From Odontesthes bonariensis (taxonomy: Eukaryota > Chordata > Actinopteri > Atheriniformes > Atherinopsidae), in contig NC_134525.1 of NCBI RefSeq assembly GCF_027942865.1, forward strand, positions 19,529,657 through 19,593,656: a stretch of 64,000 nt of DNA, read 5' to 3'. This document shows positions 25,401 to 38,100 of the stretch, piece after piece (the stretch's first letter is position 1; each line of letters begins with the position of its first letter). The notes below the pieces were generated by a model that saw nothing but the letters and a program-made list of their open reading frames with translations, was not told the DNA's origin and ran no database searches. The position numbers and the translations under genes were made by a program.

Positions 25401-26679
25401 TCTGTCTTTTCTTTGAAAGCACGTGAGCTGCATGTAAACATTTCAATGAGGAAGTGCTGCAGTCAAAAGGAAAACAGGCTGATCTGTGGTTTCGCTTTTG
25501 TTGTCTGGCACTCATCTGAGCTAATATCTCTCTGTGCACTCCTGCACTACGTCTTTTAGAACTGTTGTCTAGCCATAAAGCACAGGCTGCCATGAATTGA
25601 TTTCTTGGTGAGGCAGGGAACCGTCAAGAGCTGTAAATTCTGGAAGACATGTGTCCCAACAACACTGCTGCCCGAGCACTGGCGATAGTTTCCCAGCAAT
25701 TGAGCAGAATGCATGCTGTGATGGCAGCTTAGAGCTACGCAATGATCACGACATCTCTGTGATGAAGTGGCTATTTGAAGGGTCCCATGTGGAAGCGAAG
25801 TTTAGCTCAGTCCTGTGAATCATGAGCCATGGTATTTCTGAGTGATGTGATGGGTTGGGCTGTCAGTCATTATTGGCCTTTTCAATACTAGATTACTGCA
25901 GCTCTTTCATTCTCATGGCTGCTTCCTGTGAGCATAATTTCTGTGAGACATGCTGTTTGCTGATCTCTTGTCAGGTCGATTCACAGCGCAAATTGCTGCG
26001 ATAACAGATTCAGCTTTTCATTCTTAGGTGCCTTGGTCATCTGTTCCATGTCGGGCTTTAGACACCATTGATCTAGGCTTCCTATCGCAATCTATTGGCA
26101 GAACCAAAATCTGTGTATTCATCGTTATGGACATAAAATGAATTGATATTGGGTCTTTTCACATTACAGCTTTAACGGTAAAGTATTTCAGTGGGAGGTT
26201 TTCGTATCGAGCACAATTTGTTGACTCATCACCCAAAAAGCCTAAAAGAGAAGATTTTCATGCAACACTTCATGCGAGTGATGACGTTTTATAACCGTAG
26301 CCACGTAGCTTTCATGCCTTAACCTAACCATGTAGTTCTCAACTTTTTAGACGCTTTTTCCACATACGCGTTTGGTTCGTAATATACCGACTAAGCCCCC
26401 CCACTGTTCAACTTCAGGAAATGCATTTTTTTCAGATGGATGAAGTTCACTTTAGAAATGGGAAGAGCTAGTGTCAGCAGCTTCCCTATCTATGGAACAT
26501 GTCCTTGGAATGATCATACAGACTAAATGCATTGGGAGAGGTAAGTTAAAAGAGGTTGTTCTGCCTGGTAGGATTTGTTAAAGACTTTAAAAGACGTAAG
26601 AACAGCTGTGCATATGCTCCATATATTACACAGCTAAAATGAGACATGAGACCGAAACAAACGGCGGCTGAAAACAAAA

Positions 26680-27373
26680 TTAAAGGGATAGTTCGCCTCT
26701 TTTGACATGAAGCTGTATGACATCCCATATTAGCAATATCATTTATGAACATTTTCTTACCCCCTGCTGTGTCCTGTGAGCCGAGTTCCAGCCTCGTTTT
26801 GGCGTTGACGAAGGTAGTCCGGCTAGTTTGCTAGGGTCCCAAAAATAAAGCGTCTTGCTTCTCAAAACAATATGCGTTCAAAAGAGTAATACATTTGCAT
26901 CACAAAATTGTCCCTCCAGAAAAAGTCAGACCTCACAATCGCTTGGCGCTATTTTTGCCTCCCTTCATATCAATGCGTTCAGCCACCTAGCGATAGCCGC
27001 ACCTGTTACGGTGTTCACTGCTCGGAAGCAGGGGAGTGTTCGGTCTGCACTTCGGTCTGCACAGTTTACACAGCCCGTAGTGATACGACGGTAGAGAGAA
27101 ATAGCGGCAAGCGATTGTGAGGTCTGACTTTTTCTGGAGGGACGATTTTGTGATGCAAATGTATTACTCTTTTGAACGCATATTCTTTTGAGAAGCAAGA
27201 TGGTTTATTTTCGGGACCCTAGCATACTAGCCGGACTACCTTCGTCAACACCAAAACGAGGCTGGAACTCGGCTCGCAGGACGCAGCGGGGGGTAAGTCA
27301 ATGTTCATAAGTGATATTGCTAATATGGGATGTCATACAGCTTCATGTCAAAAGAGGCGAACTATCCCTTTAA
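26680..27373. mobile_element. Foldback non-autonomous DNA element with TTAA target duplications
   Basis: Inverted arms at 26684-26972 and 27080-27369 (about 290 bp each) flank a spacer of about 107 bp. The outer ends read agggatagttcgcctctttt and its complement, and TTAA lies outside both (26680-26683 and 27370-27373). The arms differ at scattered sites, more than in the palindrome at 9804, so this copy is older. Two opposite open frames inside begin with almost the same peptide (ICVQKSNTFASQN), an artefact of the arms. No transposase is present. The TTAA target and an AGGG start are shared with the element at 9804, suggesting mobilisation by the same kind of transposase (piggyBac or Kolobok type). 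Confidence 0.87.
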
Positions 27374-30300
27374 GCTCCACCTCCAAACCACTCTGACATC
27401 CAAACTGAGACTTCTCATTTGTTAAATATGACGAATATTTTCATAGTTTCACAATGAATGTGAGTTTTTCTTAACCTTGTTGCTAGTTAACGTCTGCTTG
27501 AACTTGTTGCTGACTTACAGGAATTTCATACTTTGTGAAAACAAGTTTGCTGAAGGCTCAGTTGCGTGTCTGCTGACAATCCTCTACCTTGCAGTTTGTT
27601 GTGTATGCATAACGCAACGGAGCAGAATATCTATGTACATATATGTATATATTGTTAGCTTAACATAAGTAAAAGTAATCCCTGTGAGCAAAGAGCTTAT
27701 TCTTCAGGCCATCTTCTATATACTTGTCTTGATTTTAGGAACCACCTCATATGCAAGAGGAAAAGGTGAACCTACAAATACAGGGTGCTGAACCTCGGCA
27801 GGCTTCTGGATACCATTCAATTAGATGGGAGTGGGCAGCGCTAATATTTCCTTTCTGAGACAGGATCAACTGTGGGGTTGCATGATAAACAGGATTAGAT
27901 AAGAAGATAATAGATTGATAAAAGTTTTTAGAATATATATTTTATATATATAATATAAAATATAAATATTTTTCTGCGTTGTATTGTAATCTGAATTTAT
28001 GGAGAACTGAAACAATGAATGGGTTACTTTTTTAACAAGAATTTGATCTTTTGACTGACTTTTTTTCAACACTATTACACGTTGACTTCAGTTTATATTC
28101 TCGATTGTGACGAACTTGCATCTTAGGCTTTAGGAACTTTCCTTTTTCATCATATTCTAGACCAAACACAAACAAGGAGCCGATTAATGGCACTTGATAT
28201 TAATCTTTATTGTATTCAATTATGCACCAAACATAAAGGTACCCTTAACTGTTTATGTGTTTAGCGCAGCCTTTCTTTTGATAGTCTATCAGGAAATCAA
28301 TAGTATTATGTCAGGGGTGGGGGGGTCTGTAGCACATTGCACCAATGAATAAAACATAGAAGAAGCGTCCTTAGAGAGACAATCCAGAGTGCATTAGTCA
28401 GACAACCATGTGACGTTGCCAAGTAAACAAAACCCAAACTGGCAGCTTTTCTTGCCCTAAAGCTAAAGACACATACACAAGCACAGAGGAAACATAGGAC
28501 AAAACACATATACTGTATGTAGAGAGGACAACCCAAACATAGCGCTTGTTTGTCAGTGAATGAATGGAGACATTGAAAACTAAACATATCTTGTCACAGA
28601 CGGCCTTGGCAAGAAGCTGAATTTGTGAATCGTGCCTGTCTCAGAGCTGAACAACTGAAACCCATGAATGTGTCTTTGCCGTTCACTTCAGACAATCCTC
28701 AAGGGTAAAACGGGACTACGTTATTACAACAATCCCCTTTATTTAAACCATCCACAGCATGTTAGAAAAAGACAAGGCAAACACACTCAAAAGTGGATTT
28801 TGTTCCTCTGAAGTTGTAGGAAAACTGCATCTCATCTTTCCACTCGTCATCATAAGAGGAGGGAAGAGGAAGAAAAGAAAAAGTGACCTCTCCTTTAATG
28901 GGCAACTGATGATGTCATATCACTACACAGATTCTTTGGTCTCCAAGTAAACCAGCTCCTCGGTGTGCTGATTGGCTGACTGTGAGAGGGGGAGGGTGTT
29001 TTTCTTTCCCTCCTGTCTGGATTAATCCCTGTGCCTGAGTGAGCTCATCTCGTTTTTTTTTTTCCTTTTCTCTTCTCTCCGGTAACTTTGATAATTGTTC
29101 TTGATATTCGGCTCATTATTGCATATAAAACTGGATGATGTACAGAGGTTTATTGTCATGAGTAGATAATTAGGTGTGTGTTTTCTGCTTAGGTTTCAAG
29201 GAATCTTGTTAACAAAACACAGAGATGCTGAAATTCTCCTTTGGCTTGAAATCCAACACATTAGTCTCCTGCTTGCTCTCTCTGGCTCTTTTCCTCAAGA
29301 GTTCCTTTACTCCTTAAGTCTCATCCCACCGTCATCTGGCTGCTCATTTTCAAGGCGGTGATGAACGGTGGCCTGAACTCTTCACTGCACTGGTTGCCCT
29401 CTGCAGTGAAACACAATGCCGTGTGCCTCCATCGCGCTCATGTCTGGGGCTACAGGTGACCAGCTGTCTGCCTAAGTTCCTCTCCTCTGGGACAGCTGGA
29501 GCCATCAATCAGCTCCCCCTGAGTCCTGTTGTGTCCGTCTGCCTGGCCTGACCAGCGCCACAACAACAATGCCGGACAGCCTTATCTGTCAGGGGAAAAC
29601 ATGAATGGGAATTTACACTTATTTCCAGGCTTCTGACACAAGCTGTCTAAATCTCAGCAGACATCCTCGTGGGGTGAAAGCTTTTTGAATCTTGCGTAGT
29701 TATTGATGACTTTGGCATTTCACTCCAGTGCCGGAGTCTTTATCTTAGAAGTAGTTTTATGATGCCTCTGATGGCCATAAACTGATACATTGTCAAGGCC
29801 ACTACACAGCACGTGCAGTCACAGGCCTTTCTCCCTCCGCAGATGGAAAGCATTGAAGCCCATTATTGTGCTCTTGGAGGGGCGTCTTCCACCATGAACT
29901 CTTTGGCACACTTTTAAAGAGAGTGGCCTTAATGTATTCAGGCCTGATTCACAGTGGCTTTGGCACTACCATCCCCCCATCCTGCACACACACACAGCTT
30001 TTTCGTAGAAGAGAGGGGTAAACATGTGCGAGTCGCAGTGTTCTCTGGAACTTTTTCTTGTTTATCAAAAAGGGAATTGACAGGGAACTTCAAAGGGCAG
30101 CACAAAAAGTACGACTTCCACCGCCAAGACATTTCCTGTTTATCTCATTATGACTTCACGAAGGACACTTCATCAAAGACCCAAACACTCACAAACTCTG
30201 GACAACTTTTTACTGTTTTTCACTTTTGCCTGTTACATAATGCAGGTCTGTCGAAACAACGGTGTTGAACTTGTGTCAGTGATCTTATGTTTGCCAACTC

Positions 30301-33300
30301 TGCTGCTATATTTAGGCATTACACTGAGGTGAACCACAGTAGTGGCAGAGTGAGTGCGAACGTCTCAGAGCTCTCGGGGACAGAGGGCTAATTGTTAAAG
30401 TTGGTGATTATTAGGGTCTTTTTTGTTTTTTTGTGAAGAGAGCAAAATTCCTCAGTAATGGCTGTGACTGCTGCTGCTGTTCATGTGACTGTCGGTCTCC
30501 TCCTCCAGGCCGTGGATGGTCCATTGTTGAGACTTAAAGAGTTGCCGGGCGACAGGGAAGCGAACTGGGTGGAGTCTGTCTGGACACACAGACTCCCAGG
30601 CTCTCGCTGGAGCATTCACAAACCCTCAGCTACTCTATTACACACCTTACATATGAAAACAAAAACAATCACCCAGACAGTATCATTATCAGCACATTCA
30701 GTCTCATCCAGGGTAACAGAAAATGGTTACTTACATGCTCAGTTATTTTCTTTTACTTTTATTTTAATGACCCACCTAAAATCAAAGTGATTTTTTTTTG
30801 GAGAATTTTGAGAAGTGAAAATAGTACAAATTTTTGGTATTTCTTAGAAAATGGGAAGCTTTGAGAAAAACAAAAGTATTTCTATTTTTCCTTCCTTTTC
30901 ACCAGATTAATTTTCGATAACAACAATGCAAAGCTGCTTTGGTGAATAGAATAAGTGTCACAGTATTTGATGACATGAACACACAACTATAAATCTGACC
31001 TTGTTGATCCTTTTCAAACCAGACTTGATTTCTTTACATTTTCAAGTGGAACGTGCAGTCATACGCGATGCATTTTCTGACCGTTGTTTTTACGTGAATC
31101 TCTCTATCTATTGCCCCCAAACATCAAATTGCTCGCTTGTGTTCAGAAATACGTTTCAAGACGAGCCATAATCTCATTATCTAACATGTTTATTATCACA
31201 AGCCTTGTTTAAATGCTAATTCATGTCTCCAGTGAAACTACTACCTCCAAAGCAAACAACTGACATCGAGTAAATCCACACCTTTGAATGCTGTTTTGTG
31301 TTATCACTGTGTCACTTGTTCTTTTGAAAAGCTGTTAAAAACAGAAACACTGTAAGCCCTCTGGGTCTATTTCTGCTGTCACTCAGCTTGACATGCTTGT
31401 TTTGCCATTAAGGGTGACGCCTTAAACGGGGGCCTCGAGCTCAACAACTTAATGAGAAAAGGGCCCTCTATTAGCAGGAGACAATTAGCATAGGGCTATG
31501 TACACAGCTTAGGGAGACCTCTCCCCAAATGTCTGAGCAGAGCACCTGTATTGACATTGGCAGAACACTTTGCCTCAGTGTTCAGGTCCAGTTGAGAAAG
31601 AAAGCAAAGCATCTCAGTGTGCTCGCCGTGGGCAGCTGGACTCATAAATACCTGAGAGGAGCTCTGCAGAGGAGGGAAGGGTGTGTGTCACTGCTGCTTC
31701 CACATAAAAGTTTTGCAAATGGATCCCATAAGTTGTTACAACACATGGGAATTTCAAATATTTGAATGCTTTTGGGAAATCATTTCATGTACTTCAGCGT
31801 AAAAAAAATTCTAGTAGAGATACTGAGGTCATAAGTCGAAGTCTGACAAATCTACACCAAAATTAAAATCGATTCAGGTTAGTCTTATATGGAGTTATCT
31901 GTTCAGTTTTGTTGGATTGGGACAGATCTTCCAAGGAATTTCCCTCTGAAGATGAACCACTGGCTAGAAACTCCTCTAACTCAAATAAAGCATCCTCAGA
32001 ACTTTGACTTACGAGGATGGGAAACAAATGAATTTGTTTCACAAATGAGTTTTGGAAAAGGCAAAAAACTTAAAGAAATGTTTTCATTCAGCGATTCAAA
32101 ATTCTGCTACTCTACATGTGGCCAAGAATGATTTATTTATTTGTTTGTTTCTTGGCATGAGAGAAGTCAGTTCAACATTTTGCGAGCAGTAACTTTGTGG
32201 AGTCTGCTGTTGTTGCCAAGCAACTGCTTCCAAACAAAAGAAAAAAGAAGAAATCTGCCAAACACATAACCTCACATAACACTGCATATTGTATTTTTTT
32301 GCTCGTATGGTAAGTTAATTAGTTATGTGCTCTTACTCTGTAAGTTCACAGAAAGCATTTTGTCTCTGTTTTTAAACTTGCTAATATTACTACTGGGGTT
32401 GCTGCATGTGTGGGAGACGCCTCCAGGTTTGATGAGCAAAAAAATAAAATAAGATACTGCATAGAGAATTCAGTCCGCTGTGTCTTTACAACCAGGCTTG
32501 ATTCAGTGTCTGTAGACTTAAATGAAAGAAAGTGCTCCTGCTTCACAGCCTTTCCTGGCAGCGAGTTTCATAAGGAAAATTTGAAACAGCTAAGTTTGTC
32601 CAAAACACACTGGTCTTACAAATCCATGGTTGTAAATTGAGAGATTTTTACATGTTCCTAGCATTTACATGACATGATGGGAAGCGAAACCTATGAACCA
32701 TAGCACGTGTAAGCGTAAAGCCCGTAGACCACTTCTTTTTTTTAACATTTAGACCTAATCGTATGCTTGAATCTTAACCCTGACCCTACTTTTAACTTCC
32801 AGCTTTGAACCATTCCTGGGTGAGAGCGCAGTAGAAGGGTTAGCGATTGCAAATGGGAGGAAAGAAGAAGCTCAATAATTGCTGAAAATTTGTACAGGAT
32901 GAGTTAATTAGTTTGTTTTATTTGTCATATGTACATTAGCACAGGGTCAAGGTAACAGTGAAAGGTGTAGGACAAGATTAAACCAAGCCACTCAGCACAT
33001 CAATCCAGGCAATATGATAACAATAAATACACAGAGATCGAGAAATAGAATTCTAAAATGTCAAATTCATAGTCATAGATAGAAATAAAAATAGGATCTT
33101 TTGCATGGTCTATGTGTTGGTGCCTCCAGCTTTCACCTGGAGCACTGAGGCCTGGACTTTAGCACGTGGGAAAACGCAGCATGCTGACATGCTGACAAAA
33201 AGAAACTTAAGCTGCTTGCGTTGGGGACAGAACAACTCAAATGTTTGCATCTTTAATGTGAAACTGAACATTTTAGAGCTGTGGACCAACGTAGCTGTTT

Positions 33301-33800
33301 CACGACCTGTCCTTAGATCGGGTTGTTTGAGTAAGAGCCAAACACTGTGACACCATTTTTTTTGTTTTGTAATCTACACTAGGGTACCTTTAAGATGGAA
33401 AAGTGACAGTTTATCAAACTTTTTTTTTAATGAATCCCCTAAAAGGTTAGAGGGGGGGGCTCAGTTTAGTTTCATTCCTTCTTTTCTTACTAATCATCTG
33501 GATCTTCAGTGTGGCTTTTTCAACTATGAAAAATAATTTGATATAGGCTCAATCATTTCCAGAAGGTGACCGTTTGTCATGGTTCAAGAAAAAGTTTCCT
33601 CTTAAACTGAACATTACTAGTGTTCTGCTGAGAAGAAAGTGAGTCACCATTTCATAGTTAGTGTTTTCCTTTAACTGGAAATAAGCCACACCATACAGCA
33701 TTAGTGCACCTCCCACGTCCCGAACACAGATGATCTTATTATCTGTCCACTGATAGCGCGACTCGTTAAAGCTCTTACTGCAACTGCTCATCGGTCTATC
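27374..33800. other. Intergenic stretch upstream of csrnp1, no gene seen
   Basis: No coding exon or RNA gene is recognisable. An AT-rich low-complexity patch lies at about 27930-27970. Several blocks (for example 29380-29900) have balanced composition and few simple repeats, as conserved non-coding DNA often has, but this cannot be judged without alignment. Confidence 0.5.
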
Positions 33801-33899
33801 TATTCATCTGTCTAAATAGCGGTCTAAACATCCATGACAGACATTCAGGAATAGAGTGGATGAGTCCATGTATTTTCTCACGCAGGTAGTGAGGGTACA

Positions 33900-34150
33900 G
33901 TAACACAGTAGGACAGGCAGGAAGCAGCGTGGGCAGCCTCCCTGTGTCACCGCCTGCGTCAGACCAGACGCCAGGAGGGAGTTTTCCACTGACGAAAAAG
34001 GCTGCGCTTCTCGGCAGTCTGCTACAGACAAGGGAAGCGCTTCAGCTGCCGCGGAGCCCCGTACGGCCGTCACACGCAGACAATAGCACCGAGAGCTGTC
34101 TATGTGCGGGGGTAAGCGCTCTATTTATCCGTGCCATTTGGATTACTTCC
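33900..34150 (+). promoter_or_regulatory. csrnp1: Probable csrnp1 promoter region
   Basis: The stretch is clearly richer in CG dinucleotides than the DNA on either side. It has a TATA-like tatttat at 34122-34128 and an AP-1/CRE-like tgcgtcag near 33955. A strong splice donor follows at 34221, and the first coding exon of csrnp1 lies downstream on the same strand with an acceptor directly before its start codon, which requires an upstream non-coding exon. The transcription start (about 34153-34160) is inferred from the TATA-like box only. Confidence 0.4.
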
Positions 34151-34154
34151 ACCG

Positions 34155-34220
34155 CTATCCCATCGACTGTTCACCCAACGCTATTTGGTTCCTAATGGTG
34201 ATCGGACACTTGAATTTGTG
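34155..34220 (+). other. csrnp1: Candidate csrnp1 exon 1 (5' UTR)
   Basis: The segment ends at gaatttgtg followed by GTGAGT (34221-34226), a near-consensus donor. It contains no start codon leading into a long frame. The next matching acceptor used by csrnp1 is at 40594-40595. Placement is an inference; another promoter within the following 6.4 kb cannot be excluded. Confidence 0.35.
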
Positions 34221-35007
34221 GTGAGTACACGCTGAACCGGGGGAGTTCGCTGCTGGGTTTATTGAAGACCGTAATTTATTTGTTAACCTCAGCGGAGAAG
34301 AGAAGCCAAATAGTTTGAATGGTCTTTTGTTTTGTTTTGTTTTTTGAATTTATTTTGTGTGCCGGAGACATTTAACGATAATATTGTTTCGCTGAGTGAG
34401 AGAGGCTGCGGACTGGTTGTTCTATGAAGGCTCTTCTTTTGTCGGATTTCTTTAAGAACACTTTACGTTCAGTCGCTTAAGTTGACGCTTCATTGTGCCG
34501 ACAAGCTTGGACTCTCGTTAAAGTGAATTGTTCAGATTTTCTCATTTAATCGTGGCTATTTCACACACAGGTGATCGCAGACTGATAGAGGCATAGAAAT
34601 TAAATAATTAGTTGACTTAAGGCGAGATTCCGACAAATCCGCTTCATTCATTTATTGATTTCAAGGCATCGATCGCTGCTCGTAGGTTTTTGGAAAAGTT
34701 CCCAGCTCATATTACAGATTACGTTAGTGTGGGTTTTCGGTTGTGGATTCATTTATCTGAACTGTTTGATGAGGTCGGCTTTGTGTATTGAGCCCGTGTG
34801 TGGAGTTGTTCACCTCAGCGGTGCTGGTGCGCCTCTTGTAACGAGAGCGACTCCCGAAGGCACTACATCTGAGCCCACAGCTGACAGGGCTGCTGTCATT
34901 AGAATTAGCATTAATCATGAGGAATGATCGGGTCAGCAGGGAGAGACAGAGACGGGGAGACAGAGCGCTGGTTGGTCTCACTGTGCGCGTGTCCGGCCCA
35001 GATTTCA

Positions 35008-35110
35008 TGATTGATTGATTGATTGATTTTTTTTTTTTTTTTTTTTTAATTTTTTAAATTTTTAAATTTTTTTAAATTTTTTTTAAATCTTGATTGATTG
35101 ATTGATTTGA
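35008..35110. repeat. Low-complexity (GATT)n / poly(T) block
   Basis: Two runs of GATT units flank a long T-rich stretch with scattered AAA triplets. It is simple-sequence DNA with no coding content. Confidence 0.85.
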
Positions 35111-38100
35111 TTTTTCTGTGAGATTTTCGGCCACCTCGCGCAGGTGCCTGTGAGCCAGGTGCGGACACGGAATGTTGAGCTCATCCATTGTCTGAACCGA
35201 CAGTTTTCCACAGCAGCATGTGGCGATTTTCTCCTCCCAATGAGTCGTTTTTCACTTTAAGTATAAGGAGTGTAAGTGTAAGGAGCAGCTGCGCGTGCTG
35301 GCTCTTTTTATTTATTCATTGTTATAGCCTACTCGCCCGAAGCTGTGTATGAATGCATTTTGCAGGTTTGACACTGTTGTCTGAGGCTGTTATTTCTTTT
35401 TCCAGAGCGAGTTTAATCGTCTCTAGCGCGACCTCACCCGGATCATTTTTGGAATCATGTTTTCTGGAATTAGGCTACAGAGAGCTGAATGATCCTTTGT
35501 TTACTGAGGGGGGCATATAGCACTTGGTGCTGTGCATTTAGTGTGGCGTGCATTCCCCAGGAATGTTGGAAGATGTTAGATAACTCGTTATCTCCTTTTA
35601 TATAACAAATTGTTTCCATTTTATTTTATTATTTCATTTTTGCTCGCACTTTGTACCTTGATCCCTCAGAAAATAACTGACCTCTCGTGAAAGCTCCTGT
35701 AAATGACTCCAAGGGAACAAAGGCGTTTGTGCAGCATTTAAGGGAGTTTGGCACACAACAGATATAATCCATACATTCTGAGAGTTTCATGTTCATCATG
35801 TGATTTTGTGTTCAGTTAACCTTGCTGTGCCTGCAGCTGTCAGACACGGCATAGATAATCTGGATGGCCACTTCCTGTGCACTGCAGTGTGTGTGTTTCA
35901 CAACCTCAGGAAGCATGTGCGCACTTTTAGTATCTGCCTCCCCAGCTGGGAGAGGAGGCAGTAGCAGCAGAAAGCTGGGTTCAGACAAGGTTGTCTGTGC
36001 CTGCTTCATTTTTGGTCACGCAGGATGGCCCCACGCTTTTGTGCCTGGAGACTGGAGGAGGAGGGGTTGAGGAACAGGGTGCCTGCTGACAAGTCTCCAA
36101 CACAGCAGCAGAAAGCTCCCATCTGGCTTTGTCCTCTCCCAGCATTCCATGCAGCAAGTGTCCCAGACTGAATCCCGACCCCTGAACTGGCAACCTCCTC
36201 CTCCCTTCCTCCACACACTCACACACACAAAGCAGAAAATATTGTTTCAAGTTTGCTGAGTTTTCTATTTTTTAATTTTTTTTCAAACAGCCTACACATT
36301 GTGGTACTTGCATATCTTTCAAAGAATAAGAAAGCCAAGTTCTTCTTTTTGTTTTGATGTAGAAATGAGTAATAGCTTTTACAGGCAACGCCTGGCCATT
36401 CATGTTTGCCCTGCACAACAGATTACTGGCATGTGAGGTCCATGTGCAAGCTAATACCCTGTCAGGTGTGGCTATAGGAAAGGTAATCTGCCCGAGTGTC
36501 TTAAGGGAGTAGGACTTTCCAGTGGTTAGCAGTAGAAAACACATCTGGGTTAGATAGAGCCTGTGTTCTTCTCCCACTGTTTCAGCGGGAGTAGTGCTGC
36601 CAGAATGGAATTCCTGTGGCTTGGAGACATGACATTATTTATTTGTTTTGCACAATCCGTCCTCCTTCTTCCCACTACCTCTCCTTTTTGGAAACAGTGT
36701 GCGCACGGGTCGACGCGGAGGAACAGAATGTTTCTATGGCACAGTCACAGTGAGAACAACAGGCTCATAGAGGAGAAAGCAGGAGCTCTGCCCGCTTTGC
36801 TCCAGCAGGTGGAGCGCTTCTGACAAACCGCTTTAGTTTAAGTAATGATACAGAGTTTCCCCCAGCTGTGCAGGAGCAGGAGTCCAACCCACCGTCACTT
36901 TGACAGCTCTGATCAGTTACCTCTGAGCTGGAAGTGAGAGATGCAATACCTCGAAGCCTGCAGGGGATGACCTGCCCAGACACGACTCCACACACGCAGG
37001 AAGACTCCCAGGCTCATGATTATCACATTTTATGAGCACTCAGTCAGTCATTCAGACACAGCACCAGGTTGTCAGTGTGCCATGTAGATGCTCTCGGCGA
37101 GCTAAGATTAGCACAACTTGACGCTCCCACCCACAGTGTTATCAGCTGCAAAGGGGCTGGACAGGCAGTGCAAGGAGGCAAAGTCAACTGTGACTTGTCC
37201 TGTCGTGCTGCAGGGCAGATGGGGGCAGTTCAAACAGGCTGCTTTGTTGACATTCGTGCATATTCAGGGATGTATAAAGATAGAAAAAAAATTGTTCCTC
37301 TGTTCGAATTGATTATTTTTGATCATTTTGGATGGGCAGAATTGATTGTCCAGAACAGATTGTTCTACTTCAAAATCCTCTTTTTTTTTTTTTTTTTAAC
37401 AGTTTAAACTTGAGCATTATTATCAGGTTTATTACAGTTTCTATTTTTGGACTTAAGTGTAGCCTTTGTTTACATCCTGGTCTGCTCTGTTCACATAGTT
37501 CATGGATGTTTAATAAGCACTGTGAAAGCTGTCCCCAAGAGTGATTTTGAAGTGATACAACAGCCTGTAGCCACATGTACCCAGATAATCTTATTCGACT
37601 GACAGTTATGCATCTGACTTGAGCTCTGTAGTACTTCTGGTTACAAATCTCCTTGCCAGAGATTTATCTTCCCAACTCTGTGACAACTGACTGGGGAGCA
37701 CCTCCGTGGTTGTGTCCTTTATCTGCTTGCCTGTGTGCAGTTGATGGAATGACAGCGATGCATAATTTAGTGCGCGCTGAAAACATGCTGTGCTCCCTCT
37801 CTGGCTCGGCTGTCCGATCACATCCATTCTCCATTAAGAGCAGACATTCACAGACACTGCCTTCTTGAGAAGCTAGCTCTGAATTCCTTCTCTTTTATCT
37901 TTGTTCTTTTTCCTCCCGCACCCTCCACCCTTTTGCAAATAAGTAATAAGCAATATGTTGTCTTTTTACCCCTGGTCCCTTATTCCGTCCGCTCTCCATG
38001 CTCTATTGGCCTTTTTCTGTGGGTGCAGCGGCTGAGAGGCTGCGAAGCCCTAGATTGACTACACGCCGTCCCCTTGCCAGGATTAACCTCTCACCATTGT

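Larger units (their letters stand above)
14276..26679. other. Long intergenic stretch, no gene seen
   Basis: No splice-bordered coding exon, RNA gene or large transposon was recognised. It contains a (TTG)n run at 17914-17935, poly(A/T) tracts near 15606-15619 and 18802-18814, a pyrimidine-rich tract at about 23470-23600 and a C-rich tract at about 24390-24470. The open frames are short, overlap on both strands and carry no family motif. The stretch could contain long-range control elements of csrnp1 or of a gene beyond the left edge; sequence reading alone cannot show this. Confidence 0.5.

Noticed and set aside
26855..27198. Two opposite open frames beginning with nearly the same peptide
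   Set aside because: They arise from the inverted arms of a foldback element and are mirror images of the same DNA, not genes.
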